From: Oenococcus sicerae
GTDB taxonomy: Bacteria > Bacillota > Bacilli > Lactobacillales > Lactobacillaceae
Reading direction: 5' to 3'
Length of the DNA stretch: 64,000 bases
Assembly (NCBI RefSeq): GCF_004102045.2
Contig: NZ_CP029684.2
Coordinates: 1-64,000, forward strand
Position numbers and translations under genes: made by a program. This document shows, in pieces, positions 49,895 through 58,700 of this stretch (position 1 is its first letter; each line of letters opens with the position of its first letter). The notes under the pieces were generated by a model. It was not told where the DNA came from. It saw nothing but the letters and a program-made list of their open reading frames with translations, and did not search any database.

Positions 49895-50950
49895 TCAGCC
49901 AATCGAAATAACGGGGTCGATATTTTTAACGCTAGGCCATGACGCCAATCCACCGATGACAGCTGCCAAAAATAACGAAAGACTATCGATCAGCAGTTGA
50001 CTTGTCTGGAAGTAAAAAGGGACTTGGCTAGGCAAACTGACAGCCATGATGATCGTCAAAATCAAGCTGATCACAACTGCTATCGCACTCATCAAAGCTG
50101 CTTGAAATAAAATGCTCGTCAAAATTTCCCGGTTGCTAATGCCTTGTACTTTCATGACAGCAAATAATTTGCGTTTTTGCAAAGTCAGAATGAACATAAA
50201 AATACCAACAATTGCCAGTGCAATAAAGAAGAGAAAATAGATCATGCCATTCAAAGTCGATTGTTGTGCCGTGTACCCTGGTAAATTATTAATAAAATCC
50301 GCGATTGATAATTTTTGCAGACCCTGATGCTGTGTCGTGGAAAAATGACTTTTCGTCGCCACGATCCCATTAATCAAATTTGAAGGGTTCGTGTTTTGAC
50401 CTTTGATACGACTCATCGTTGATAAATTTGTGTAGACGGTCGGTACGATACTATAGGTGCTTTTTCCATAACTACCAACAATTTTCGTGGCTATTTTATC
50501 AGGCCCAAGCAAGATATGCTGGCCAATTTTGACACCTTGTGCAAGTAAATTTTGCGAAACGAGTACTTGATCGACAGCGGTAATTTGTTTGCCATGCAGT
50601 ACTCGAGGCATGATCGTACTTTTATTCGAAGTCGCCAAGACACTGACATTGATTTTAGTAGTCTTGGACTGGAGAACTGCGGCATATACAGCTACCGCTG
50701 CCTTAGATCGAGCCTGCACTTTTTTTAAATCGCTCGTACTTAGCTGCGAGGCTGCCAAAACTTTATTCGCATTTTTATTCAGGTAAACTTCAGATGCCTG
50801 CCAATCGTCGATCGCTAAACGATTGCCTTGCGACAAACCCATGGCTAGTCCAGACAAGACAAAAACTACCAAAGCAATCAAGGCTAAAATACCCGTTAAT
50901 AAGCTGTAGCGCAGTCGCTCATGCAGCATTTCTTTGATCGCTAAATACAT
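49895..50950 (-). CDS. FtsX-type ABC transporter permease (HrtB-like)
   Basis: A MacB/FtsX-family permease: one N-terminal transmembrane segment (about residues 18-38), a large extracellular domain (about 45-225), then three C-terminal segments (about 235-258, 280-305, 325-345). The organisation matches HrtB-like exporters. It precedes the ATPase gene in the operon. Haem efflux is one possibility, but no haem-specific motif is seen. Confidence 0.85.
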   Translation of the reverse strand: MYLAIKEMLHERLRYSLLTGILALIALVVFVLSGLAMGLSQGNRLAIDDWQASEVYLNKNANKVLAASQLSTSDLKKVQARSKAAVAVYAAVLQSKTTKINVSVLATSNKSTIMPRVLHGKQITAVDQVLVSQNLLAQGVKIGQHILLGPDKIATKIVGSYGKSTYSIVPTVYTNLSTMSRIKGQNTNPSNLINGIVATKSHFSTTQHQGLQKLSIADFINNLPGYTAQQSTLNGMIYFLFFIALAIVGIFMFILTLQKRKLFAVMKVQGISNREILTSILFQAALMSAIAVVISLILTIIMAVSLPSQVPFYFQTSQLLIDSLSLFLAAVIGGLASWPSVKNIDPVISIG

Positions 50951-51063
50951 AATCCGATGTGCTTAATTATAAATCTTATCGATAAGTGAAACATGGGTCT
51001 GAAAAAATGGCCTAATTGCTTATCAAACATCAATCTAGTTCGTCACTCATTTAGAACACTCAC

Positions 51064-51102
51064 TTGTTTTCAAACCCACCGTCGTATATACTTAATATAT
51101 AC
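51064..51102 (+). promoter_or_regulatory. Promoter and palindromic operator of the toxin-antitoxin pair
   Basis: TTGTTT (51064-51069), 17 bp, TATACT (51087-51092) form a promoter. The -10 lies inside a perfect inverted repeat GTATATA-CTTAA-TATATAC (51084-51102), which would suit autorepression by the antitoxin-toxin complex. GGAGG (51113-51117) is the ribosome site. Confidence 0.7.
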
Positions 51103-51125
51103 AAAGAGATACGGAGGAAAAACTA

Positions 51126-51377
51126 ATGGTTGATACAATTATTGGGGCAGCCGTCAAAATCAGAAAGTCTGGCAACTCAAACATTCTGACAGTCCCTAAA
51201 GAAATTAAGCCACGAGCACAAACCTACCAAGTTTTCCAAGGTCGAGACGGCATGATCGTCTACGTCCCCACTCATCAAAATCCATTTAAAGACAAAAATT
51301 GGGTAGCCGCCCATCACAACATGATCCAGCCTGAAGAGATCGGGGGGCCTTTGCTTGGCACAGAACTCAGCGACTGA
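51126..51377 (+). CDS. MazE/AbrB-fold antitoxin-like protein
   Basis: An 83-residue protein with an AbrB/MazE-type N-terminal segment (VKIRKSGNSNILTVPKEIK, residues 11-29; the GNS-xxxTVP core is characteristic) followed by a short acidic tail that would neutralise the toxin. The start has a strong GGAGG site. It overlaps the toxin gene by 23 bp and is preceded by a palindromic operator. Confidence 0.85.
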   Translation: MVDTIIGAAVKIRKSGNSNILTVPKEIKPRAQTYQVFQGRDGMIVYVPTHQNPFKDKNWVAAHHNMIQPEEIGGPLLGTELSD

Positions 51378-51726
51378 ATTGGTTTTCGATCCCACTTATA
51401 TTCCTGATCAGCAGGATCTGATTATTATTGATTTCGACCCATCTCGTGGCCGTGAGATTCAAAAGCGTCGCCCTGCATTAGTGATTAGTAATGCAGGCTA
51501 TAGTCAAGTTACTGGATTAGTGGCTGTTTGTCCGATCACGCATGCACAGGCGAATCACCTGCATGAATATTTCGTTTTGGTCAACACAGATCGAGTGGAC
51601 GGTTATATCAATCCCTTCCAGTTTTTCACTTTTGACTTTCGTCAACGTCAAGCGGTTAAAGTTGATTTGTTAGCCACCCCGACCTTTATTCAAGTCAAAC
51701 AAGTCATCTTAGATGTTTTGGCTTAA
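51355..51726 (+). CDS. MazF/PemK-family toxin (endoribonuclease)
   Basis: A 123-residue mRNA interferase. The opening QQDLIIIDFDPSRGREIQKRRPALVISN is the classical PemK/MazF N-terminus with the G-x-E-I-xx-xRPA core, and AVCPITHAQANHL and FFTFDFRQRQAVKVD follow. The start is probably the TTG at 51355, preceded by GGGGGG at about 7 bp, so translation is coupled to the antitoxin. The pair lies 340 bp from the trailer end of the CRISPR array. Confidence 0.87.
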   Translation: MAQNSATELVFDPTYIPDQQDLIIIDFDPSRGREIQKRRPALVISNAGYSQVTGLVAVCPITHAQANHLHEYFVLVNTDRVDGYINPFQFFTFDFRQRQAVKVDLLATPTFIQVKQVILDVLA

Positions 51727-51830
51727 CCAGTCAGTGACTATTGCTATTTCAGAACAATTAAATGGATCTAGCTAAGAACAATAAGGAACATCTAATTGCC
51801 GCATTGCTAAGAGTGGCATGGATGTTTCAT

Positions 51831-51856
51831 AAAAAAGACCTTGATTGGTCTTTTTT
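51831..51856. terminator. Bidirectional terminator between the toxin gene and the CRISPR array
   Basis: AAAAAAGACC, a six-base loop and GGTCTTTTTT form a perfect stem with U-runs on either strand. It can stop the toxin transcript, and also a CRISPR array transcript read on the minus strand. Confidence 0.88.
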
Positions 51857-52063
51857 AAATTGATTTCATTTTAACTGTCATCATTATTAATCCATTTTGG
51901 TTAGTGAGAGTTAGATATATTCCTTGCTTAGCAAAGTCCTTATGCACCGCTCATTATGCAAAACGTGCAATTGTTGGCTGAATTAGTGATAATAAAAAAT
52001 AAATTTAATGCTATCAAAAGTATAGCAAGCATCCAAATATAGCTCTGGGGTCATTCAATCGGG
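51857..52063. other. Non-coding stretch between terminator and array trailer
   Basis: About 200 bp, AT-rich, no reading frame of note. A short stem TGCTAT / ATAGCA at about 52009-52027 could be a weak minus-strand terminator for the array because AT-rich sequence with TTTTTT follows it on that strand. Nothing else is seen. Confidence 0.4.
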
Positions 52064-53615
52064 GGGTGTCGCCATTAATCTGACATACAACTGAAGCAGA
52101 AATTTTGGAATTTATATAATCACAAAGGGGTGTCACCCCATTAATCTGACATACAACTGAAGCGCGGTTCAAAGACTGCGATCAGTTTAATTCGGGTGTC
52201 ACCCCATTAATCTGACATACAACTGAAGCGCGGTTCAAAGACTGCGATCAGTTTAATTCGGGTGTCACCCCATTAATCTGACATACAACTGAAGCGGACT
52301 GCGAAGACAATCGGCAAGAAATCACGGGTGTCACCCCATTAATCTGACATACAACTGAAGCGTATCGGTGTCTTCATCAAAGTCTGGTTCGGGGTGTCAC
52401 CCCATTAATCTGACATACAACTGAAGCGCGGTCTAAGTCGTATTGAAGCCAGTGGCAGGGTGTCACCCCATTAATCTGACATACAACTGAAGCGCGGTCT
52501 AAGTCGTATTGAAGCCAGTGGCAGGGTGTCACCCCATTAATCTGACATACAACTGAAGCTAATAATACCAGCTGCGGGAATATTTAGTTGGGTGTCACCC
52601 CATTAATCTGACATACAACTGAAGCGCGATTGATGCGCTCCACCTCGCTGGTGTTGGGTGTCACCCCATTAATCTGACATACAACTGAAGCAGTATCAGC
52701 GAGCTTATACCGCTCTGTCATGGGTGTCACCCCATTAATCTGACATACAACTGAAGCATCAATGAAAACATGAAAACCCCTTACACTGGGTGTCACCCCA
52801 TTAATCTGACATACAACTGAAGCCCATTCTGTGACTCCTTTTTAGCTTTTCTTGGGGTGTCACCCCATTAATCTGACATACAACTGAAGCGAACTCGGAC
52901 TTGCTAAATCTTTTTTGTAAGGGTGTCACCCCATTAATCTGACATACAACTGAAGCTGGACGTCGAAAATGCACGCTGGCGTATCAGGGTGTCACCCCAT
53001 TAATCTGACATACAACTGAAGCATGGTTACGATAACTTGTTGGCTGCCTTAGGGGTGTCACCCCATTAATCTGACATACAACTGAAGCGAATATCCGAGC
53101 TTCTCTATCACACTTGCGGGGTGTCACCCCATTAATCTGACATACAACTGAAGCATTTCAAACGAAGCCATCGCAGAATTGACAGGGTGTCACCCCATTA
53201 ATCTGACATACAACTGAAGCGAGGGAGCTATTGGTAACTTGCAAGCCAACGGGTGTCACCCCATTAATCTGACATACAACTGAAGCATGGAATCAACGAA
53301 GAGCAAGCCCAAGAGGGGTGTCACCCCATTAATCTGACATACAACTGAAGCTTCATATCATCTATTAAATCACTATATAAAGGGTGTCACCCCATTAATC
53401 TGACATACAACTGAAGCTATCTGACGCTGTTGGTATACAAGTCACAAGGGTGTCACCCCATTAATCTGACATACAACTGAAGCCCAACTAATTGCTTTAT
53501 TGATATTAGCAATGGGTGTCACCCCATTAATCTGACATACAACTGAAGCTGAAAGACGACTACGTTTACGGACAATTGGGGGTGTCACCCCATTAATCTG
53601 ACATACAACTGAAGC
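52064..53615 (-). CRISPR. Type II-A CRISPR array, 24 repeats, 23 spacers
   Basis: The 36-bp repeat is identical in 23 copies; on the plus strand it begins GGGTGTCACCCC and ends CAACTGAAGC. The copy at 52064-52097 is 34 bp and degenerate in its first part, the usual sign of the leader-distal end. Period is 66 bp; spacers are 30 bp apart from one of 31 (52824-52854) and one of 29 (53287-53315). Two spacers are present as adjacent identical pairs (52164/52230 and 52428/52494), so there are 21 different spacers. The tracrRNA orientation shows that crRNA is transcribed on the minus strand, from csn2 toward the toxin gene. Confidence 0.97.
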
Positions 53616-53673
53616 AGACCACATGTTCGTACTCAAGCACAATAGGTTTAAAACTGTACGAAATCTTTATCAA
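53616..53673 (-). promoter_or_regulatory. Candidate leader region of the array (very short)
   Basis: Only 32 bp (53616-53647) separate the leader-proximal repeat from the csn2 stop. The first 30 bp are exactly one spacer long. The familiar II-A leader-anchor motif at the repeat border is not seen (the border reads TGTGGTCT before the repeat). The nearest promoter-like pair on the minus strand, TTGATA (complement 53668-53673) and TAAACC (complement 53645-53650) with 17 bp between, starts inside the csn2 coding sequence and is weak. Confidence 0.4.
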
Positions 53674-54313
53674 TAAAGTATGACTTGCTAGATTCATCAG
53701 ATAACAGGACTCTTTCTTCTGAAAGTTCTACAGAAAGAACTTTCACCCCTTTTGCATTTAAAAAAGTTGACAGATAGTCAATCTGTTCTTTTTTTAAATA
53801 AAGATGTAAATTTGTCAAAACTAATAAGCGTGTATCGTGTAATTCACTCATAACGTTTACTATGTCATCGATTTTATCATAGGCGGAGCTTGCTTCTCCC
53901 GTATCCAAAGATAAATTTTGACTTTTAACCAGCATCGCCGTCGACCATTCATCAGAAATTTTAATGGGTAGATCATTACTAAAAATTATTTTATTAAGTT
54001 GCTGTTTGATCTGTCGATCTAGATCAAATAATTGTTTGGTAGTTTCATCACTTAAGTAGCTCAAAAACAAAGATTGAATTTTTTTAGCAAAAAAAGAGTT
54101 GGCTTCAAAGCCACCGGCAATATCACCAGCAAAAATAATTTCTTTCTCCAGTGATAATGGCTTGAAATCTGAACTCAGAACCAAATTATCATCCTGATTT
54201 TTAAGCATTTGTTCAAATTTCCAAAAAAATTGTATTGAATCTGTCGCAATAACAGTCAGTCCTTTGCCTAATTCAAAGGGGTCGAATGGATAAAAAGTCA
54301 AATTAATTGTCAT
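53648..54313 (-). CDS. csn2: CRISPR-associated protein Csn2
   Basis: Csn2 is a ring-shaped DNA-binding protein needed for spacer acquisition in type II-A systems. The 221-residue product has the short Csn2 form: N-terminal MTINLTFYPFDPFELGKGLTVIA, the middle helical region with LSYLSDETTKQLFDLDRQIKQQL-like spacing, and a C-terminal part with LLVLTNLHLYLKKEQIDYLSTFL. Length matches the compact Csn2 of streptococci and enterococci. The start overlaps the cas2 stop by 4 bp (ATGA). No break is seen. Confidence 0.92.
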   Translation of the reverse strand: MTINLTFYPFDPFELGKGLTVIATDSIQFFWKFEQMLKNQDDNLVLSSDFKPLSLEKEIIFAGDIAGGFEANSFFAKKIQSLFLSYLSDETTKQLFDLDRQIKQQLNKIIFSNDLPIKISDEWSTAMLVKSQNLSLDTGEASSAYDKIDDIVNVMSELHDTRLLVLTNLHLYLKKEQIDYLSTFLNAKGVKVLSVELSEERVLLSDESSKSYFIDKDFVQF

Positions 54314-54630
54314 ATAACCACAACTTTATCATCAGAATTTCTGACATCGTCAATCTGTTCGCCAGCTAAAAATTTCATACTCGCATATTGCTTTTCCGTC
54401 ACAATCAAAGTTTGGATAATACCTTCCTCAGGCGCAATACTGGATAATCTTTTTTCCATAAATTCTGCCGTTAATTTATTAGTCACAATACGTACATAAA
54501 CACTTTCTTGAATCATTAAAAATCCTTCTTTGATCAGTTCTTTTCTAAACTGCCGATAATTACGTCGATCATTGCTAGTCAAAGTTGGAAGATCAAAAAA
54601 TAGCATTAATCTCACTACTCGATACCTCAT
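54310..54630 (-). CDS. cas2: CRISPR-associated endonuclease Cas2
   Basis: The Cas2 subunit of the Cas1-Cas2 integrase. The 106-residue product begins MRYRVVRLMLFFDLPTLTSNDRRNYRQFRKEL, with the ferredoxin-like core and the conserved Asp in LFFDLP. SVYVRIVTNK and QTLIVTEKQY follow. It overlaps csn2 and is separated from cas1 by one base. Confidence 0.95.
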   Translation of the reverse strand: MRYRVVRLMLFFDLPTLTSNDRRNYRQFRKELIKEGFLMIQESVYVRIVTNKLTAEFMEKRLSSIAPEEGIIQTLIVTEKQYASMKFLAGEQIDDVRNSDDKVVVI

Positions 54631-54631
54631 A

Positions 54632-55498
54632 TTAAAATTTCCAAGCTAATAAGTGCGGCGTCGACTCATCCAAAAAAGAAACTGAATCTCGGACTATTTC
54701 GGTCATCGCATTACTGACAAGTGTTTCTTTGTCATTCAAAATAAATGAATGATTTAACACATCAATTAATTCAATTTTAATATTCTGATTCAGCATCTCA
54801 ATTGCATGTTTATAAGCTATTTCATCCACAAACGGCCTAAAAACCTCAATTAAGTCTGAAGCAAGATTAAATTGATTTTCAATGCCCTTATGGTGAATAC
54901 CCAAATTAGTAAAATAACCAGCCGCATTTATTTCTCTATTCATTGAAGAAAGCAAAACTGAATAACCATAATTTAGAATGCCATTGATATCATCCTCAGA
55001 ATTTCGGCGCGTAAAACCATCCCCAAATAGTCTAGGGAAATACATTCTGGCTGCAACTGCTTCTCGATTATCGGAATCACCATTCTCTACCTGATTTGAT
55101 AATTTGTAAATAGATTCACCATCTAAAGCAAGCTTGTTTAATAAGTTAGCTTGATTCCTAATTTTGCAAATTGTTATCTGCTGCCATAATAAATTCTTTT
55201 TTGTACTGGACCAAGAAATTTGGCTAAGTATGTGTCGATTACGATCGTGATTAGAATAATAAGGATCAATCTCACCAATTGGTGAAGAATGTTCATCCGT
55301 AAAAATAATTTTGACATTACTTTTAATGCACATCATGATTGCATATGATGTAATCGCAACACGTGTCGTACCAACAATTAAAATTTCAATATCATCTATA
55401 GGAATTTGTTTAATATCATCCAAAGTCTGAACAATTATCTGATTCATTTTAAAAGAAATTTTCGCTTGCTGTGTTACTAGAATTGAACGCCAAGCCAT
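54632..55498 (-). CDS. cas1: CRISPR-associated endonuclease Cas1 (type II)
   Basis: The metal-dependent integrase subunit. The N-terminal beta domain starts MAWRSILVTQQAKISFK. Catalytic residues are in REAVAARMYFPRLFG (Glu, near residue 149), GIHHKGIENQFNLASDLIEVFRPFVDE (His near 205, Asp near 218). At 288 residues it has the normal type II length. It lies 188 bp past the cas9 remnant, with the tracrRNA gene in the gap on the opposite strand. AAGGGA about 10 bp upstream may be its ribosome site. Confidence 0.95.
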   Translation of the reverse strand: MAWRSILVTQQAKISFKMNQIIVQTLDDIKQIPIDDIEILIVGTTRVAITSYAIMMCIKSNVKIIFTDEHSSPIGEIDPYYSNHDRNRHILSQISWSSTKKNLLWQQITICKIRNQANLLNKLALDGESIYKLSNQVENGDSDNREAVAARMYFPRLFGDGFTRRNSEDDINGILNYGYSVLLSSMNREINAAGYFTNLGIHHKGIENQFNLASDLIEVFRPFVDEIAYKHAIEMLNQNIKIELIDVLNHSFILNDKETLVSNAMTEIVRDSVSFLDESTPHLLAWKF

Positions 55499-55499
55499 A

Positions 55500-55529
55500 T
55501 TGCAAAGTCCCTTCGAATTGTGTTATATT
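55500..55529 (+). promoter_or_regulatory. Probable tracrRNA promoter
   Basis: TTGCAA (55500-55505), an 18-bp spacer, TATATT (55524-55529) on the plus strand. Start is expected near 55536, 25 bp before the anti-repeat. The -35 lies two bases beyond the cas1 start codon on the opposite strand, so tracrRNA and cas1 are divergent and their promoters overlap. Confidence 0.65.
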
Positions 55530-55535
55530 CAATGC

Positions 55536-55703
55536 GTGGAATCAGTCATTCCATATTAGTGGGTGTCTCCCATTAATCTGACATACAGAATTGAAGTAAC
55601 GCAAGGCTTCGGCCAAGCTTAACTGTTTCACGAAAGTGGTTCGGCCTTATGGCCAAATACATATAGTACCGTTCAGACGAAGGAATTATTCCTTCGTCTT
55701 TTT
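55536..55703 (+). ncRNA. tracrRNA
   Basis: On the plus strand an anti-repeat (55561-55596, beginning GGGTGTCTCCCATTAATCTG) matches the CRISPR repeat with a few mismatches and a bulge in the lower stem. After it come a UUCG-loop hairpin GGC-TTCG-GCC (55604-55613), a GNRA-loop hairpin CAC-GAAA-GTG (55629-55638), GGCC-TTAT-GGCC (55643-55654), and a terminator hairpin (55676-55703: ten-base arms, TTA loop, then T's). The terminator loop contains the complement of the cas9 stop codon. The promoter, duplex region and terminator are all intact, so the RNA could still be made. Confidence 0.9.
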
Positions 55704-58700
55704 GTTCTTATAAAGATCAGTAACAGATATCGTTCTCGTAAAAAGACCAGTTGGTGATTGAAATATAAATTCCGCACCATCACTCAACTTGATACCACCC
55801 TGGCCATTGCCTTTAGTTTGAAGTGATGTCCAAGCCTTTTCTGTTTTGAAATACTTCTTTATCGGATCCCGGTATCCAGCATTATTTCCTAATATATAAA
55901 TTAAGTCACTCAGCAACTTCTGTTGATCCGACAAATCTAGTTGCAAAAAATTATTTTTTAATGAACGCAAGTGGACTACATCTTTTGCATAAAAATTAAA
56001 GCGTTTTTCAACCGCCAATGAAGTTAAAGTATTAAATATTTTAGCTAAGGCATCTTTATTAGGTGATGTCGTAACCAAGTCTTTTCCGACTGTCTGATAT
56101 ATATCATTAGGCACCCAAAGCTCTTTTGCATTGTGTTTGTACTCAGATGAAGCCAAAAAGAATAAGGATCCATCCGATTCTCTCACGAGTTGCCCTAATT
56201 TGATCGAATCCAAAATAACCGTTTCGAATCCTTTGATTTTAAGTGACGATATATAGTCATAAACTGTTGTAGATTTTCTTTCAATTTGATTAGCAATTGC
56301 GAGTGGAATTTTAACAACAACATTACTATGGTCGTCTTTTTTATTAACTCTGACCAATGCAGAATAAGCCGATGTCGTCGAGCTAAATCCACCATAATAT
56401 TGCGGATCTTTATCTCCTTTATACGGTACTAATTTTCTTTTAGTTTTGTCATGCAAAACACTTTTTATAGATAGTCTCGTTGTACAATTTACCATCATGA
56501 ATGCCGCTCATACGAGTGACATTAATATTTTTATAATTCAAAACACGAAGCAGATACTGCTTATCAGTCTCGTTCCAGACAAGTTCCCCGGTTTCTTTGT
56601 TGATCCTATTCAGGTTGGAAGCAGAACGCATGCTGCCAACGATATAGCCGAAAGTATTCACACGTGCACTGTCATCTTTATGATCAACGCGAGATTTCTT
56701 CAGCCATTCCTTGGAATAATGGTCGAAATCGTTATACAAGAATACCTTGTCACTTTTAGGATTTCGACGTTCAATATATTTACCAACAGTTGAGATCATC
56801 AGCGCATCGAAGCCATGGTGAAAATCATTGATATCTCGATTCTTGTTCACATGCAAATAGCGGCGCATATCTGAAGTTTGCGCTGAACGAATTGCAACAG
56901 CTTTAACTTCACCTTTGTAATAAGTATCTATCAAACTAGCCACGTTTTTGATAATTTGCCTTGTTTCAACTAATTGTCTAGCAATAAAATGTTCTTTTTC
57001 ATTCTCGGAAAAATCAGTTCCTCGTCTTGTCAGCCTCCTTAATTTCTCTTTACTCATAAAGCCTTGTTGAGCAAGGGATTGCCAAAAGGCCCTTTGTTTT
57101 TCTTGTACATCTTGCAGATAAAAGGGTGAATCAGTTTTTCTGGCATTTGACTCTTTATTAACAAGTACACGATTATCTAGTGAATCATCTTTGATATAAG
57201 CTTGTGGAATGATGTGATCAATATCATAATTTGCCGATATTTTATCGAGATCAATTGATTTGCCAGTGTACATATCCTTGCCTTGTTGAAGATAGTAAAG
57301 GAATAATTGATCATCTTGTAAGTGTTCTTTGGTTTCATTTTCTAGTTCACGACTAATTTCAGCTAATACACCAGATTTCTGGATAGTTTTATATAGTTTT
57401 TGAACTGCGGATAATCTTGAATTTTTTTGTGCTGAACCATGGTTTTCACGGGCAAATTCCAAATAGACCCTATCTGGTTTATTACCTATGGCTTTCTCTA
57501 AGTCATCTAATATTGCAAATGATTGCCGAATACCGCGCTTGATATCAGGCGCGCCAGCTAAATCATTTATCAAATCACCAATACTGCTGTCCTTTGCTTG
57601 AGCATTGTTTTCTTTTTCGATCCATTGCTTGGCACCCAACGTATCATCGGTGATAATTTCCATCAAGTTTTTATCACTGTCATATAACGACTCAAGAATG
57701 CTATGTTTTTGGTTTTCCAAATCATTTGTTAATTGGATCGAAACCATTCTAGTATTCAGCAACTTACTGGATAGTCTGCCCCAGCCTGTGTAATGAGTAT
57801 TTGAAAGCTTGTCTATTTGTTCCTGAGTGAGGATAGCAATTTTGCTGAGATTGTGGTGTAGAACCTGCTTGTCTTCAAAAACAGTTTGCAATTCAATAAT
57901 GTCTTCCAGAACTTTATTATTTACGGGATCATTCAAAAAATCATCCGTAAAATTCTTTTTTAGATCATGAAAACTTTTTAAAGAACTATTGAATTTCTTT
58001 TCATTACTAGAAAGTCCCGTAATCATGACTCTTTTGCCATACTGCGATTCTAAATAGTTAGAAATATCAGCAGCTGAAACATTTCTTTGCTGTTTAAAAA
58101 TATGTTCATAAATATTTTGCTTATCAACGACTGATAGTCGAGAATACCTGCCGTTATTGTCGATTCTAATATTGTTAAGTTCCTGTAAAACATTGAATTT
58201 CTGATAACACAAAGAATTTTCAGCTAGTGTTTCTTCACCGATCAAATAGGTATCAGTTCCTGTCAGGCGTTTGATAAATTGTCCGCCTGAAGCATCTTTA
58301 TCCACTTTTTCAGAAAAATTCCAAGGTGTTATGACGCCTGTTTCATCTTTTCTAATCATCCAATGGTTTGTACCGTCACCAGTCACCTTATCTTTTTCAA
58401 CGAGTGGACCAACATAATAAGGAACACGAAATTTAGCTAAAGCAACTAGTTTGAACTGCGTTTTTCCTTCTTGCGTAAAAGTGTCCGCAAGAAAAGGATA
58501 GAATTTTGATTGTTTATTAATGATTTGTTCCAGTTCTTGAACATGCAATTGATTTGGCAACACACCGTTACGTTTTGTGCGCTGTTTTACTAAGAAAGTA
58601 TCATTTTCTATTTTATTCAGTAAATCATTTTTTACAGAATCTGCAACAGAGGACTCACTAATAATTTTCTTAAAAGCTTCCCTGCCCTTTTTAATAATAT

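Noticed and set aside
52584-52796. Open frames in the CRISPR array encoding repeated ASVVCQINGVTP peptides
   Set aside because: They are translations of the repeat unit across spacers; no ribosome site or other gene feature.
53442-53642. Similar repeat-derived frame near the leader end of the array
   Set aside because: Same cause; it stops at the array edge and has no start signal.
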